This document shows, piece by piece, positions 15,029-23,107 of a stretch of DNA of 37,507 nt. The notes under the pieces are model-generated. The model ran no database searches. It was not told the DNA's origin and worked only from the letters and a program-made list of their open reading frames with translations. Origin of the DNA: an uncultured Bacilli bacterium (GTDB taxonomy: Bacteria > Bacillota_I > Bacilli_A > RF39 > UBA660). The stretch covers positions 1-37,507 of the forward strand of contig CALVIS010000008.1 of NCBI GenBank assembly GCA_944331805.1, given 5' to 3'. How positions within the stretch are numbered: position 1 is the stretch's first letter; every line of letters begins with the position of its first letter. The translations under genes and the position numbers were made by a program.

Positions 15029-16078
15029 ATGAATATAGAAGATATTAAAAAAGAAATAGAGAAAGATTTAAGTAGTGTTAAAGACTTAAAGAGTCTTAAT
15101 GAATTACATATTAAATATTTAAGTAAGAAAGGTATTATTACAGAACTTAATAGTAAGATTAAAGATGTTCCAAATGATAAGAAAAAAGAGTTTGGTATGG
15201 AAGTTAATTCACTAAGAAATTATTTTAATGAAAAGTATAATGCTATTAAAGAAAGATTAGAAACTGAAGAGTTAAATAAAAAACTAGAGAGTGAATCTAT
15301 TGATATTAGTCTACCTGCTACTAAGGTTAGTGTAGGTTCTCCTAATATTTTAGAAAAATTAATAGAAGAAGTAGAAGATATCTTTATGTCTATGGGTTAT
15401 GATGTAGTTGATGGACCAGAGGTTGAGGAAGATAAATATAATTTTGAAATGTTAAATATACCTAAAGGACATCCAGCAAGAGATGCTCAAGATACATTCT
15501 ATATTGAAGGAGAAGAGATTCTACTTAGAAGTCAAACTTCACCTGTTCAAGTTAGAACGATGTTAAAAGGAAAGGGAGAAAAACCTATTAGAGTAATATG
15601 TCCTGGTAAGACTTATAGGAGAGATGATGATGATGCGACTCATTCTCATCAGTTTATGCAAATAGAAGGATTACTTGTAGATAAAGATATATCACTATCT
15701 GACTTAAAAGGTACTTTTGAAGTTGCCTTTAAGAAATTATTTGGTAATGATGTTGAAGTTAGATTAAGACCAAGTTATTATCAGTTTACAGAGCCTTCTG
15801 TTGAAGCAGATATAAGTTGTTTTAACTGTAAAGGAAAGGGATGTAATATTTGTAAACATACAGGCTGGATTACTATTGTTGGAGCAGGTATAGTTCATCC
15901 TAATGTTTTAAGAATGAGTGGTTATGATCCAGATGTTTGGAGTGGTTTTGCTTTTGGCTTTGGAGCAGAGCGTGTCGCTATGCTTAAATATGGTATTAAT
16001 GACTTAAGAGTTTTCTATAATACTGATTTAAGAGAGGTTAATAATTTTGATAGAGGGGAGTTAGATAACAATGATTAA
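15029..16078 (+). CDS. pheS: Phenylalanine-tRNA ligase alpha subunit
   Basis: 349 aa. N-terminal coiled coil for tRNA binding (~1-90), then the class II catalytic core: GYDVVDGPEVEEDKYNFEMLN, ARDAQDTFYIE, LLRSQTSPVQVRTM, motif 2 ICPGKTYRRDDDDATHSHQFMQIEG, a CxxC insertion (CFNCKGKGCNICKHTGW) and motif 3 GFGAERVAMLKYGI. With PheT it forms the alpha2beta2 enzyme that charges tRNA-Phe. The start at 15029 follows AAGGAG by ~10 bases; in-frame codons further upstream (from 14963) belong to the T-box terminator and are not coding. Overlaps pheT by 8 bases. Confidence 0.97.
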   Translation: MNIEDIKKEIEKDLSSVKDLKSLNELHIKYLSKKGIITELNSKIKDVPNDKKKEFGMEVNSLRNYFNEKYNAIKERLETEELNKKLESESIDISLPATKVSVGSPNILEKLIEEVEDIFMSMGYDVVDGPEVEEDKYNFEMLNIPKGHPARDAQDTFYIEGEEILLRSQTSPVQVRTMLKGKGEKPIRVICPGKTYRRDDDDATHSHQFMQIEGLLVDKDISLSDLKGTFEVAFKKLFGNDVEVRLRPSYYQFTEPSVEADISCFNCKGKGCNICKHTGWITIVGAGIVHPNVLRMSGYDPDVWSGFAFGFGAERVAMLKYGINDLRVFYNTDLREVNNFDRGELDNND

Positions 16079-18437
16079 TTTAGAGTGGGTAAAAGATTAT
16101 ATAGATATATCTGACCAAGACCTACATGAACTTGCAGTTAAAATTACGGAAGCAGGTATCAATATTGAGAAAGTTATTACTAATAAAATAGATAATCTAG
16201 TTATTGGTGAAGTTAAATCTTGTGTGGATCATCCTAATAGCGATCATTTACATTTATGTCAGGTTGATGTAGGTAAAGACGAATTACAACAAATAGTTTG
16301 TGGTGCTCCTAATGTAAGGGAAGGACTTAAAGTAATAGTAGCCTTACCAGGGACTGTGCTTCCAGGAGACTTTGCTATCAAAGCAAGTAAGATTAGAGGA
16401 GTAGAATCTAATGGGATGATTTGTGCCTTATATGAACTTGGTCTTGAAGAGAAAAATGAGGAGACATATGCTAAAGGCATTGAAGAGTTAAAAGACAACG
16501 CTCCTGTAGGAAAAGACCCTCTTGTTTATTTAGGACTTGAAGATACTTTATATGAGTTAGATATTCATAAACATCGTAATAATGACTGTTACTATCATAT
16601 TGGTTTTGCTTATGAAATCTCTGCTATATTAAATAGAAAAGTAAAATTACCTGATTTATCTTATAGCGAAGATAAAGATAATATTAATAATCATTTTAAA
16701 TTAGAAGTTGATACTCCTAAATGTCCTTATTACTTAGCAAAGATGGTTACTAATGTTGAAATTAAAGAGTCACCTGACTTTATTAAGAGAAGATTATTAT
16801 CTGTTGGTATGAGACCAATAAATAACGTTGTAGATATTTCTAATTATGTTATGTTAGAGTTTGGTCAACCACTTCATTTCTTTGATAAAGATACTTTAGG
16901 TGATAAAATACTAGTTAGGGATGCAAAAGATGGAGAAGAGATTACTACTTTAGATAATAAAGAAAGAACTCTTAGAAGTAGTGATATTATTATTACTGAT
17001 GGTAAAAAGCCAGTTTGTATCGCTGGAGTTATGGGAGGACTTAATACTGAAGTAGAACCTACTACTAAAAATATCTTAATAGAAGCCGCTATCTTTGATC
17101 CTGTTAGTATTAGATATACAGCATCTCATTTAGATCTTAGAAGTGAAGCTAGTATAAGATATGGTAAAGGACTTAGTTATGAATATACTAATTATGCTCT
17201 TGATAGAGCCTGTCATTTACTTGAAAAATATGCTAATGCTACTGTTCTATCTGGCACTGTTAAGCACGATAAAATAGATAAAACTCCTAAAGTAGTTGAG
17301 TTCTATCCAATAGATGTAGATAAAATGTTAGGTATTAAAATAGATGAAGATATTATGAAACATGAACTTGAAAGATTAGATTTTCCTTATACTATTAAAG
17401 ATGGTAAGTTTAAGGTGACTATTCCTAGTAGAAGACTAGATATTGAATCTAATGTTAATGATATAGCAGAAGAAATTGGTAGACTTTATGGCTATCAAAA
17501 TATCAAAGGAACACTACCAAAAATAGAACTAAAAAGAGGAGAGTATGTAGGTGATGTTAAATATCGTAAAGCTATATCTAAAAGACTTAGAAGTTTAGGA
17601 CTTAATGAAGTTAAGACTTATACTTTAGTATCACCATCTATGGCTGCTAGCTTTGATTATGAAGAAAAAGAGAAAATTACTTTACCTAATCCTATGAGTA
17701 TCGATAAAAGTGTTATTAGAACAAGTTTAATACCATCACTATTAAATACTTATAACTATAATAAAGCTCGTAAAGTAGAAGACATAAATATCTATGAGAT
17801 TGCTAAAACTTATGATAAATCTTATAATGAAGAATCTAAGATAGCATTTCTTATGAAAGGTAATTATGTTACTAATCCTTGGAAAGGTTCTATTAAAGTA
17901 GACTTCTATTTGATGAAAGGAATAGTTGAAAGTATCCTTGATTACTTAGGATTTAAAAATCGTTATAGTTTTGTTAAGAGTAATGTTTCTGATTTACATC
18001 CAGGAGTATCAGCAGATATCCTTCTTGACCGTAAGAGAATAGGTATTATGGGTAGAGTTCATCCTAAAAAATGTAGCGATGAAGTATATGTATGTGAGTT
18101 ATCTTTAAATGCTTTAATGACTAAAGTTAAACCTTTAAAATATAAAGAAGCTTCAAAATATCCAACCATAGTCAAAGACGTTGCTTTCATTGTACCTAAG
18201 TCTATGTCATCAAGTGAAGTAGAAACAGTTATTAAAAAAGCAGGAGGAAGACTTCTTAGTGAAATAAATGTCTTTGATGTCTATGAAAAACTTGATAATG
18301 ATAAAAAATCAATTGCCTATAACTTAACATTTATGGATAGTAATAGGACTTTAACTGATGAAGAAGTAATGAATGTCTTTGATAATATTATTAAGAAAGT
18401 AACAACCTCTTTAGATGTAGAATTAAGGGATAAGTAA
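16071..18437 (+). CDS. pheT: Phenylalanine-tRNA ligase beta subunit
   Basis: 788 aa, full length. In order: N-terminal B1 segment, EMAP-II-like tRNA-binding fold (~40-150: VIGEVKSCVDHPNSDHLHLCQVDVG, QIVCGAPNVREG), B3/B4 domain (MVTNVEIKESPDFIKRRL, NNVVDISNYVMLEFGQPLHFFD; editing of Tyr-tRNAPhe), B5 DNA-binding-like domain, the catalytically inactive class II-like domain, and the C-terminal ferredoxin-fold anticodon-binding domain (YPTIVKDVAFIVP). ATG overlaps the end of pheS, giving coupled, equal synthesis under the T-box. Confidence 0.97.
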   Translation: MINLEWVKDYIDISDQDLHELAVKITEAGINIEKVITNKIDNLVIGEVKSCVDHPNSDHLHLCQVDVGKDELQQIVCGAPNVREGLKVIVALPGTVLPGDFAIKASKIRGVESNGMICALYELGLEEKNEETYAKGIEELKDNAPVGKDPLVYLGLEDTLYELDIHKHRNNDCYYHIGFAYEISAILNRKVKLPDLSYSEDKDNINNHFKLEVDTPKCPYYLAKMVTNVEIKESPDFIKRRLLSVGMRPINNVVDISNYVMLEFGQPLHFFDKDTLGDKILVRDAKDGEEITTLDNKERTLRSSDIIITDGKKPVCIAGVMGGLNTEVEPTTKNILIEAAIFDPVSIRYTASHLDLRSEASIRYGKGLSYEYTNYALDRACHLLEKYANATVLSGTVKHDKIDKTPKVVEFYPIDVDKMLGIKIDEDIMKHELERLDFPYTIKDGKFKVTIPSRRLDIESNVNDIAEEIGRLYGYQNIKGTLPKIELKRGEYVGDVKYRKAISKRLRSLGLNEVKTYTLVSPSMAASFDYEEKEKITLPNPMSIDKSVIRTSLIPSLLNTYNYNKARKVEDINIYEIAKTYDKSYNEESKIAFLMKGNYVTNPWKGSIKVDFYLMKGIVESILDYLGFKNRYSFVKSNVSDLHPGVSADILLDRKRIGIMGRVHPKKCSDEVYVCELSLNALMTKVKPLKYKEASKYPTIVKDVAFIVPKSMSSSEVETVIKKAGGRLLSEINVFDVYEKLDNDKKSIAYNLTFMDSNRTLTDEEVMNVFDNIIKKVTTSLDVELRDK

Positions 18438-18460
18438 TAAATATTAGAGATAATTAAAGG

Positions 18461-18486
18461 AACTAGAGGAAAGCTCTAGTTTTTTT
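18461..18486 (+). terminator. pheST terminator
   Basis: AACTAGAG (18461-18468) pairs with CTCTAGTT (18474-18481), then a run of T to 18486. Confidence 0.9.
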
Positions 18487-18580
18487 GTTGAATTAAAAGA
18501 GCAAAAATAAAGATATGGTTAATAATTATTATAGACACAAGTATTTTTTTTGTGTAAATATCAATGAAAGGAGGTTATCT

Positions 18581-18988
18581 ATGTGTAGAGTTGGAGACAT
18601 AATTGTTGTTAAAGAGTTTAAAGATAGGAATGGCACTGTTGTCCCTAAACACTCTTTTGTGGTAATCAGTGATGAGGTAGGGATAATAGAAAGTTATTCC
18701 TATGATTTCATTTCTAATATTATGTGTAGTTTTCATAGTGAAAACCATAAGAAAAGAAAGTTAAAAATTAAAAGTAATCTAGAGATAGTACCAAATAAAA
18801 TTAAAGGTAGAAATGTTAACAACAAAACTGGTTATATTAGGGCAGACGATTTATTTTACTTTAAGAAAGATAAAATAGAATATAAAGTAATTGGTCGTTT
18901 AAGTGATGATATGTTAGATAAGTTAATAAAATTAGTTATAAGTTTAAATGTTGAAAATAAAACTAAAGATACTATTACAAATTTATAA
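18581..18988 (+). CDS. PemK/MazF-like protein, possible toxin
   Basis: 135 aa from ATG 18581, placed 6 bases after AAAGGAGG; an earlier in-frame ATG (18515) has no site. MCRVGDIIVV, then VPKHSFVVI, YDFISNIMCSFHSENHKKRK and GYIRADDLFYF resemble a branch of the PemK/MazF fold seen in Lactobacillales and phages, often without an obvious antitoxin next to it. If active it would be a ribosome-independent mRNA endonuclease, but I cannot place catalytic residues with confidence. The 58-aa gene downstream has its own promoter. Recognition is from memory of the family pattern. Confidence 0.5.
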   Translation: MCRVGDIIVVKEFKDRNGTVVPKHSFVVISDEVGIIESYSYDFISNIMCSFHSENHKKRKLKIKSNLEIVPNKIKGRNVNNKTGYIRADDLFYFKKDKIEYKVIGRLSDDMLDKLIKLVISLNVENKTKDTITNL

Positions 18989-19019
18989 TTTATTTTGTTA
19001 ATGGTATTTTAAAATAGTG

Positions 19020-19048
19020 TTGAATATTTGTTGCATTAATGATAATAT
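19020..19048 (+). promoter_or_regulatory. Promoter of 58-aa gene and racemase
   Basis: TTGAAT (19020-19025), 17 bases, TAATAT (19043-19048) preceded by TGA. Confidence 0.65.
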
Positions 19049-19085
19049 ATAATTGTATTAAACTTTATATGGGAGGTAATGTTAT

Positions 19086-19262
19086 ATGGCAAAGAAAAAC
19101 ATAACAAAGTTTCCTGAAGGCTTTTTTCAACAAAAACGTCCAATAATTTCTGCCGGTGAAGCGGTTAAAGGACTTAAACCTTTTGAATGGGAAGGTGTTA
19201 TTGATTTTGATGATGAAAAACCTAAAAAACAAAAAAATAAATTGAAAGGAACTAAAAAATGA
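19086..19262 (+). CDS. 58-aa basic/Pro-rich small protein
   Basis: ATG 19086 follows GGGAGG at a good distance, and the stop TGA (19260-19262) overlaps the racemase ATG as ATGA. The product starts MAKKNITKFPEGFF, contains KRPIISAGEAVKGLKPFEWEG, and ends in a lysine-rich tail (KPKKQKNKLKGTKK). It is soluble with no known motif that I recognise. Strong site, promoter and coupling argue that it is real even though it is short. It might be the antitoxin or partner of the PemK/MazF-like gene upstream, or a small regulator of the racemase; neither is shown by the sequence. Confidence 0.7.
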   Translation: MAKKNITKFPEGFFQQKRPIISAGEAVKGLKPFEWEGVIDFDDEKPKKQKNKLKGTKK

Positions 19263-19975
19263 AAACAATTGGACTTATTGGGGGAATGAGTTATGAGTCA
19301 TCAATTCATTATTATGAAAGAATTAATAATGGAGTTAATGCGATATGTGGTGGCTTAAACTGTGCTAAAATGATTATTTATAATGTTAATTTTGAAGAGA
19401 TTAGAAAACTAATGTTAAACAATGAATGGGATAAAATTGGTGTAGAACTAGCTTCTATTGCTAAAACTTTAGAAAATGCCGGTGCTGATTATATAGTTAT
19501 TGCTACTAATACAATGCATAAATTAGCAGATTATATAGAAAATAAAATAAATATTCCTCTAATTCATATTGCCGACTGTGTTGCTGATAAATGCAAGGAA
19601 AATGAAGTATTAAACGTTGGACTTTTAGGTACTGGCTATACAATGAGAGAAGACTTTTTAAAAAATAGGTTAAGACAAAATGGATTAACGGTTAGTATTC
19701 CAGATAATGAAAATGAGATTAATGAAATAGATAGAATAATATTTGATGAACTATGTAAAGGCAAGATTAATGACAATTCAAGAGATTATTATATCGAAGT
19801 AATAAATAATATGAAAAAACAAAGCAATATTAAAGGTGTAATATTAGGATGTACAGAAATAGAAATGCTAATTAGTCAAAAAGATTTAGATATTCCTGTA
19901 TTTGATACTACTCAGTCCCATATTGACTCTATTGTAGATTATTCTTTAGAAAAGAAATTATTATTAAAAAGATAA
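19259..19975 (+). CDS. Aspartate/glutamate racemase family protein
   Basis: 238 aa. Start MKTIGLIGGMSYESSIHYYERIN is typical of the Asp/Glu racemase superfamily. The first catalytic position, usually Cys in a CNT motif, is Thr83 (IATNTMHK); the second is Cys198 (LGCTEIEM). As I recall, the E. coli L-Asp/Glu-specific racemase YgeA has the same Thr83/Cys197 pair, so this is probably an amino-acid racemase of that atypical type rather than a broken one. It is cytoplasmic and translationally coupled to the 58-aa gene. D-amino acid supply for the wall or amino-acid salvage are possible roles. Confidence 0.85.
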   Translation: MKTIGLIGGMSYESSIHYYERINNGVNAICGGLNCAKMIIYNVNFEEIRKLMLNNEWDKIGVELASIAKTLENAGADYIVIATNTMHKLADYIENKINIPLIHIADCVADKCKENEVLNVGLLGTGYTMREDFLKNRLRQNGLTVSIPDNENEINEIDRIIFDELCKGKINDNSRDYYIEVINNMKKQSNIKGVILGCTEIEMLISQKDLDIPVFDTTQSHIDSIVDYSLEKKLLLKR

Positions 19976-20005
19976 TATAAAGTAAAGAGTAAAGCTAAAA
20001 ATATC

Positions 20006-20035
20006 TTTACATACTAGTACCACTTATGATATAAT
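20006..20035 (+). promoter_or_regulatory. Promoter of obg transcript
   Basis: TTTACA (20006-20011), 18 bases, perfect TATAAT (20030-20035) preceded by TGA. Transcription would start near 20042, leaving a leader of ~200 nt. Confidence 0.75.
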
Positions 20036-20041
20036 CTAATT

Positions 20042-20244
20042 ATGTTAGATGAGAGAAAACTTCATATAATATAGATGTAAGTTGATTTTCTTTTTACGAA
20101 AATTATCTTGCTTGTAGATGGATGCGAGTAATAAATTATTCTATTGGAAAATTATATAAATTGTAAAAAAAGTATCTAATTTTCTATAAATTATTTACTT
20201 TTTTCTTTTGTTTTTCTATACTTGAGTTAGAGGGATGTGTTTAT
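20042..20244 (+). promoter_or_regulatory. Long structured leader of obg, possible attenuator
   Basis: No ORF. Complementary pieces include AACTT/AAGTT near 20060-20085 and AAAAAAGTA (20166-20174) with TACTTTTTT (20196-20204), the latter followed by CTTTTG and more T, which looks like a terminator 41 bases before obg. The segment CTTGTAGATGGATGCGAG (~20111-20128) is unusually GC-rich for this DNA and may be part of a ligand or protein site. No known riboswitch class is recognised. Confidence 0.4.
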
Positions 20245-21516
20245 ATGTTTGTAGATGAAGTAATACTTAAAGTAATCGCTGGAAGTGGTGGAGATGGTTG
20301 TACTGCCTTTAGGAGAGAAAAATATATTCCTATGGGAGGTCCTTATGGTGGTAATGGAGGACATGGCTCTGATATTATCTTTAAAGTAGATGAAGGACTT
20401 CATACCTTACTTGATTTACGTTATCAAAAAGAGATAAAAGGTAAGAAGGGTGAGAATGGTAAAGGTAAAAATCAACATGGTAAAGGGGCTGAACCTTTAG
20501 TTGTTAAAGTACCTCAAGGAACGGTAGTTACAGACTTAGATACTGGTCTAATCTTAGCCGATTTAAAGGGTAAAAATGATGAAACAGTGATTGCAAAAGG
20601 TGGTAGAGGAGGACGTGGTAATACAGCCTTTAAAACGCAGACAAATACCGCTCCAAACTTCTCTGAAAATGGGGAACCAGGAGAAGAGAGAACTATTAAA
20701 GTAGAACTTAAACTCCTTGCAGATGTTGGCCTTGTTGGTCTTCCTAGTGTTGGTAAAAGTACCATTATTTCTAAAGTAAGTAAAGCGAAACCGAAGATAG
20801 CAGAGTATCACTTTACGACATTAAAGCCTAATCTTGGAGTAGTACGGGCATCTAATGGGAAAACTTTTGTTATGGCTGACCTTCCTGGATTAATAGAAGG
20901 TGCTAGTAAAGGAGAAGGACTTGGAGATAGGTTCTTAAGACATATTGAGAGAACTAGAGTTATTTTACATGTTATTGATATGGCTGGTACTGAAGGAAGA
21001 GATCCTTATGAAGATTATGTTCTTATTAATAAAGAACTTGAAGAGTTTAATAAAAAACTACTTACTAAACCTATGGTTATTATTGCAAATAAAATGGATA
21101 TTGAAGGTAGTAAAGATAATTTAGATAAATTTAAAGATAAAGTTAAAGATAAGAAAATCTTTGAGATAAGTGCAATTACAAGTGAAGGCCTTAGAGAAGT
21201 AGTAGATTACTTAAGTGATTTGTTAGATACTATAAAAGAAGAAAACCTTTATGAAGATGATGCCTTTGAATCTCATGTCTTATATAAATTTAAGGAAGAG
21301 AAACCTTTTACAATTGAAAAAGAAGGTGACGACTTTGTAATTAAAGGAGAAAAAGTAGAGAAATTGTTTAAAATGACTAAATTTACTGATGAAGGTATCA
21401 AAAGATTTAGTAATAAACTAAGAAAAATGGGTATTGATGAAGAACTTGAGAAGATGGGAGCAGTTGATGGGGATATGGTTAGAATATTAGATTTTTATTT
21501 TGAGTATCGTAAATAA
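20245..21516 (+). CDS. obg: Obg/CgtA GTPase
   Basis: 423 aa. The Gly-rich Obg fold (~1-158: GGDGCTAFRREKYIPMGGPYGGNGGHG) is followed by the G domain (G1 GLPSVGKST ~165, G3 DLPGLIEGA, G4 NKMD) and a C-terminal OCT domain (~345-423, ending VRILDFYFEYRK). It is an essential GTPase in 50S assembly, linked to stringent response and, in Bacillus, to sporulation initiation. The start follows GAGGGATG with ~8 bases. Stop and next start share one base (TAATG), so the 21516 gene is coupled. The usual rplU/rpmA neighbours are absent. Confidence 0.97.
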   Translation: MFVDEVILKVIAGSGGDGCTAFRREKYIPMGGPYGGNGGHGSDIIFKVDEGLHTLLDLRYQKEIKGKKGENGKGKNQHGKGAEPLVVKVPQGTVVTDLDTGLILADLKGKNDETVIAKGGRGGRGNTAFKTQTNTAPNFSENGEPGEERTIKVELKLLADVGLVGLPSVGKSTIISKVSKAKPKIAEYHFTTLKPNLGVVRASNGKTFVMADLPGLIEGASKGEGLGDRFLRHIERTRVILHVIDMAGTEGRDPYEDYVLINKELEEFNKKLLTKPMVIIANKMDIEGSKDNLDKFKDKVKDKKIFEISAITSEGLREVVDYLSDLLDTIKEENLYEDDAFESHVLYKFKEEKPFTIEKEGDDFVIKGEKVEKLFKMTKFTDEGIKRFSNKLRKMGIDEELEKMGAVDGDMVRILDFYFEYRK

Positions 21517-22745
21517 TGAAAGACTTAGATGGATTATTAAATCCTAATAAGAGATTTTTAGAATATAGAGATTATCTAATAGATTTAATCGCTAGTTCCT
21601 ATCATAAAAGTTTTAAAGACTTAATCGCTACAAGAATTAAAGATGCTTTTTATTTCTTTGATTCAACCCCTGATGTTACTTATGAAACAATAAAAAAGTT
21701 AGATAGTAGTTTAGATAATTTAAAATATTATAAATTATTAATGGATGACTATATGAGTAAAGGAGAAAAGTTACAAGATGAAATAGATGATTATACTCTT
21801 AGATATTTAAAAGAACTGTTAAATATTAGTGATGATGTATTTGATAAAAATAAAGAAGTTATTCTAGGACTTAGATTTGATGCTTTTGATAAAAAATATA
21901 AAAAATATTTAACTTATGATAATGAGGTAAAAGACTTGCTTTTAGAATTACAACAAGATTATATAGGTACTTGTAAAAGAATAGGAATTGCCCCCTTATT
22001 AGATGAAGAAAAACTAGATGATTGTATAGACTTTTTAAAAAGACAAGAGAAAGTATTAGAGAGAAATGTTATAAAAAACTCTATCTTTGGTAAAAATATC
22101 TTAGATAGATTAGGGGATATACCTTTTTATAAGAAAATACTTCTTGCAAGAAAAATAGTTTATTTTGAAGAAGATTTTGATAGTGATGTAACTGCTATTA
22201 CATCACTATCTAAAGAGTATTCTAAGATTTTTATTTCATTTCCACTTTTAAAAAAATATCATGATAGATGTCTTGATATAAATCTTTTACATGAACTTAT
22301 ATATGTAAGTGAAATGAGTGATAAACATTGTAGTTTTATAATAAATAAAGATTATAGTACTTTTAATGAATTTAGAACACAGGAAAAAGCGAGAAGTTTA
22401 TTTAAAAGATTAAGAGAGGATAATATTTATATCTTTGATTTAGATGATAATAATAATAATAATATTTCTTATAAGAGTGCTTATGATTTATATCTATCTT
22501 TAGTTAATCCTTTATTAGATAATTATAGAGAACTATTTGATTATTCTGCAATTAATAATAGCATTTCTTATATTAATGATAATTTAGGAAAAGATAATTT
22601 TATAAATTATTGTATCTTTTTAACATGTTTATATGAAAATTGCTTTAATATGTATGGGCAATCTTTTGATGAAGAGACTATAAGTAAAAATAATGATTTT
22701 ATAAATAAAATGAAAACTTATACTAAACATAGGACTGATAAATAA
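21516..22745 (+). CDS. Hypothetical helical protein coupled to obg
   Basis: 409 aa, starting within the obg stop codon (TAATG), so probably translated by re-initiation. Rich in Asp, Lys, Tyr and Leu, predicted all-helical and cytoplasmic. It contains a run of five Asn (DDNNNNNIS, ~310) encoded by AAT repeats. No catalytic motif is evident and I do not recognise the family. Its position suggests co-expression with Obg, nothing more. Confidence 0.65.
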   Translation: MKDLDGLLNPNKRFLEYRDYLIDLIASSYHKSFKDLIATRIKDAFYFFDSTPDVTYETIKKLDSSLDNLKYYKLLMDDYMSKGEKLQDEIDDYTLRYLKELLNISDDVFDKNKEVILGLRFDAFDKKYKKYLTYDNEVKDLLLELQQDYIGTCKRIGIAPLLDEEKLDDCIDFLKRQEKVLERNVIKNSIFGKNILDRLGDIPFYKKILLARKIVYFEEDFDSDVTAITSLSKEYSKIFISFPLLKKYHDRCLDINLLHELIYVSEMSDKHCSFIINKDYSTFNEFRTQEKARSLFKRLREDNIYIFDLDDNNNNNISYKSAYDLYLSLVNPLLDNYRELFDYSAINNSISYINDNLGKDNFINYCIFLTCLYENCFNMYGQSFDEETISKNNDFINKMKTYTKHRTDK

Positions 22746-22775
22746 AAAAATGTATCTTGTTTTAAAGATACATTT
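22743..22775 (-). terminator. Copy 1 minus-strand terminator
   Basis: Stem 22748-22758/22765-22775 (11 bp); on the - strand it is followed by seven T (22750-22744). It overlaps the stop of the 21516 gene and the -35 of the copy 1 + promoter. Confidence 0.8.
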
Positions 22776-22785
22776 AGACTATCAT
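22757..22785 (+). promoter_or_regulatory. Copy 1 toxin-mRNA promoter
   Basis: TTGTTT (22757-22762), 17 bases, TATCAT (22780-22785); start near 22792, directly before the 5' box GGAATACTTAGT (22793-22804). Confidence 0.55.
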
Positions 22786-22836
22786 TTACTTAGGAATACT
22801 TAGTAACGAATGGTGTAAATTAATTTGTACTTACTT

Positions 22837-22905
22837 TTGAGTAAGAAAGATTTCTTAATAGTTATCTTATTAATAATTATTATTCTTTTAATTATTTATA
22901 GATAG
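22837..22905 (+). CDS. Small hydrophobic toxin-like peptide, copy 1 (decaying)
   Basis: From TTG 22837 the frame reads (M)SKKDFLIVIL, then an Ile/Leu-only helix, ending IIYR with TAG: 22 residues. It is clearly paralogous to the 23182 peptide (same charged start, KKDFLI, same length, same end). There is no ribosome binding site and no ATG; another TTG at 22825 is equally poor. The mRNA-end pairing boxes are still intact (22793-22804 with 22965-22976). It may be silenced or translated poorly. Confidence 0.45.
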   Translation: MSKKDFLIVILLIIIILLIIYR

Positions 22906-23001
22906 TAAAATTCTCTATTAATTAGTATATTCAACCTGTTTTTTGGGGTAACATCCAAACGCAAACTAAGTATTCTTTGTGTAAAGAAAATTTACATATT
23001 C

Positions 23002-23030
23002 ATATTAGCATAAAGATTTGATTGTTTCAA
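23002..23030 (-). promoter_or_regulatory. Copy 1 antisense promoter
   Basis: On the - strand: TTGAAA (23030-23025), 17 bases, TAATAT (23007-23002) preceded by TGC. Confidence 0.65.
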
Positions 23031-23050
23031 TAATTTTAATAGAAAATTCA

Positions 23051-23091
23051 TAAAAAAATGTATCTTGTTCGCTTGTATTGAAGATACATTT
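23051..23091 (-). terminator. Copy 2 minus-strand terminator
   Basis: Stem 23056-23066/23081-23091 (11 bp), with seven T on the - strand (23058-23052). Confidence 0.8.
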
Positions 23092-23101
23092 GTGTTATTA
23101 T
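23073..23101 (+). promoter_or_regulatory. Copy 2 toxin-mRNA promoter
   Basis: TTGTAT (23073-23078), 17 bases, TATTAT (23096-23101) preceded by TGT. The start near 23108 puts the 5' box GGAATACTTAGT (23109-23120) at the very mRNA end, at the same offset as in copy 1. Confidence 0.65.
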
Positions 23102-23107
23102 TTACCT

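Larger units (their letters stand above)
22744..22995 (-). ncRNA. Predicted antisense RNA, copy 1
   Basis: Bounded by a good - strand promoter (23030-23002) and the - strand terminator at 22743-22775, giving ~250 nt that would cover the entire copy 1 toxin-like transcript. Predicted type I antitoxin. Confidence 0.55.
22744..23014. repeat. Toxin-antitoxin-like cassette, copy 1
   Basis: Direct tandem relative of 23051-23391. Shared elements in the same order: AAAAAAATGTATCTTGTT, GATACATTT, AGGAATACTTAGTAA, the hydrophobic peptide ORF (KKDFLI...ATTATTTAT), the complementary 3' box and TTTACATATTCATATTA. This copy lacks a ribosome binding site and ATG and appears to be decaying. Confidence 0.8.

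Noticed and set aside
16259-16498. Minus-strand ORF within pheT
   Set aside because: Lies opposite the conserved tRNA-binding domain of pheT, no start signal.
20514-20811. Two overlapping minus-strand ORFs within obg
   Set aside because: Both are opposite the conserved Obg fold and G1 region and have low-complexity translations; shadows.
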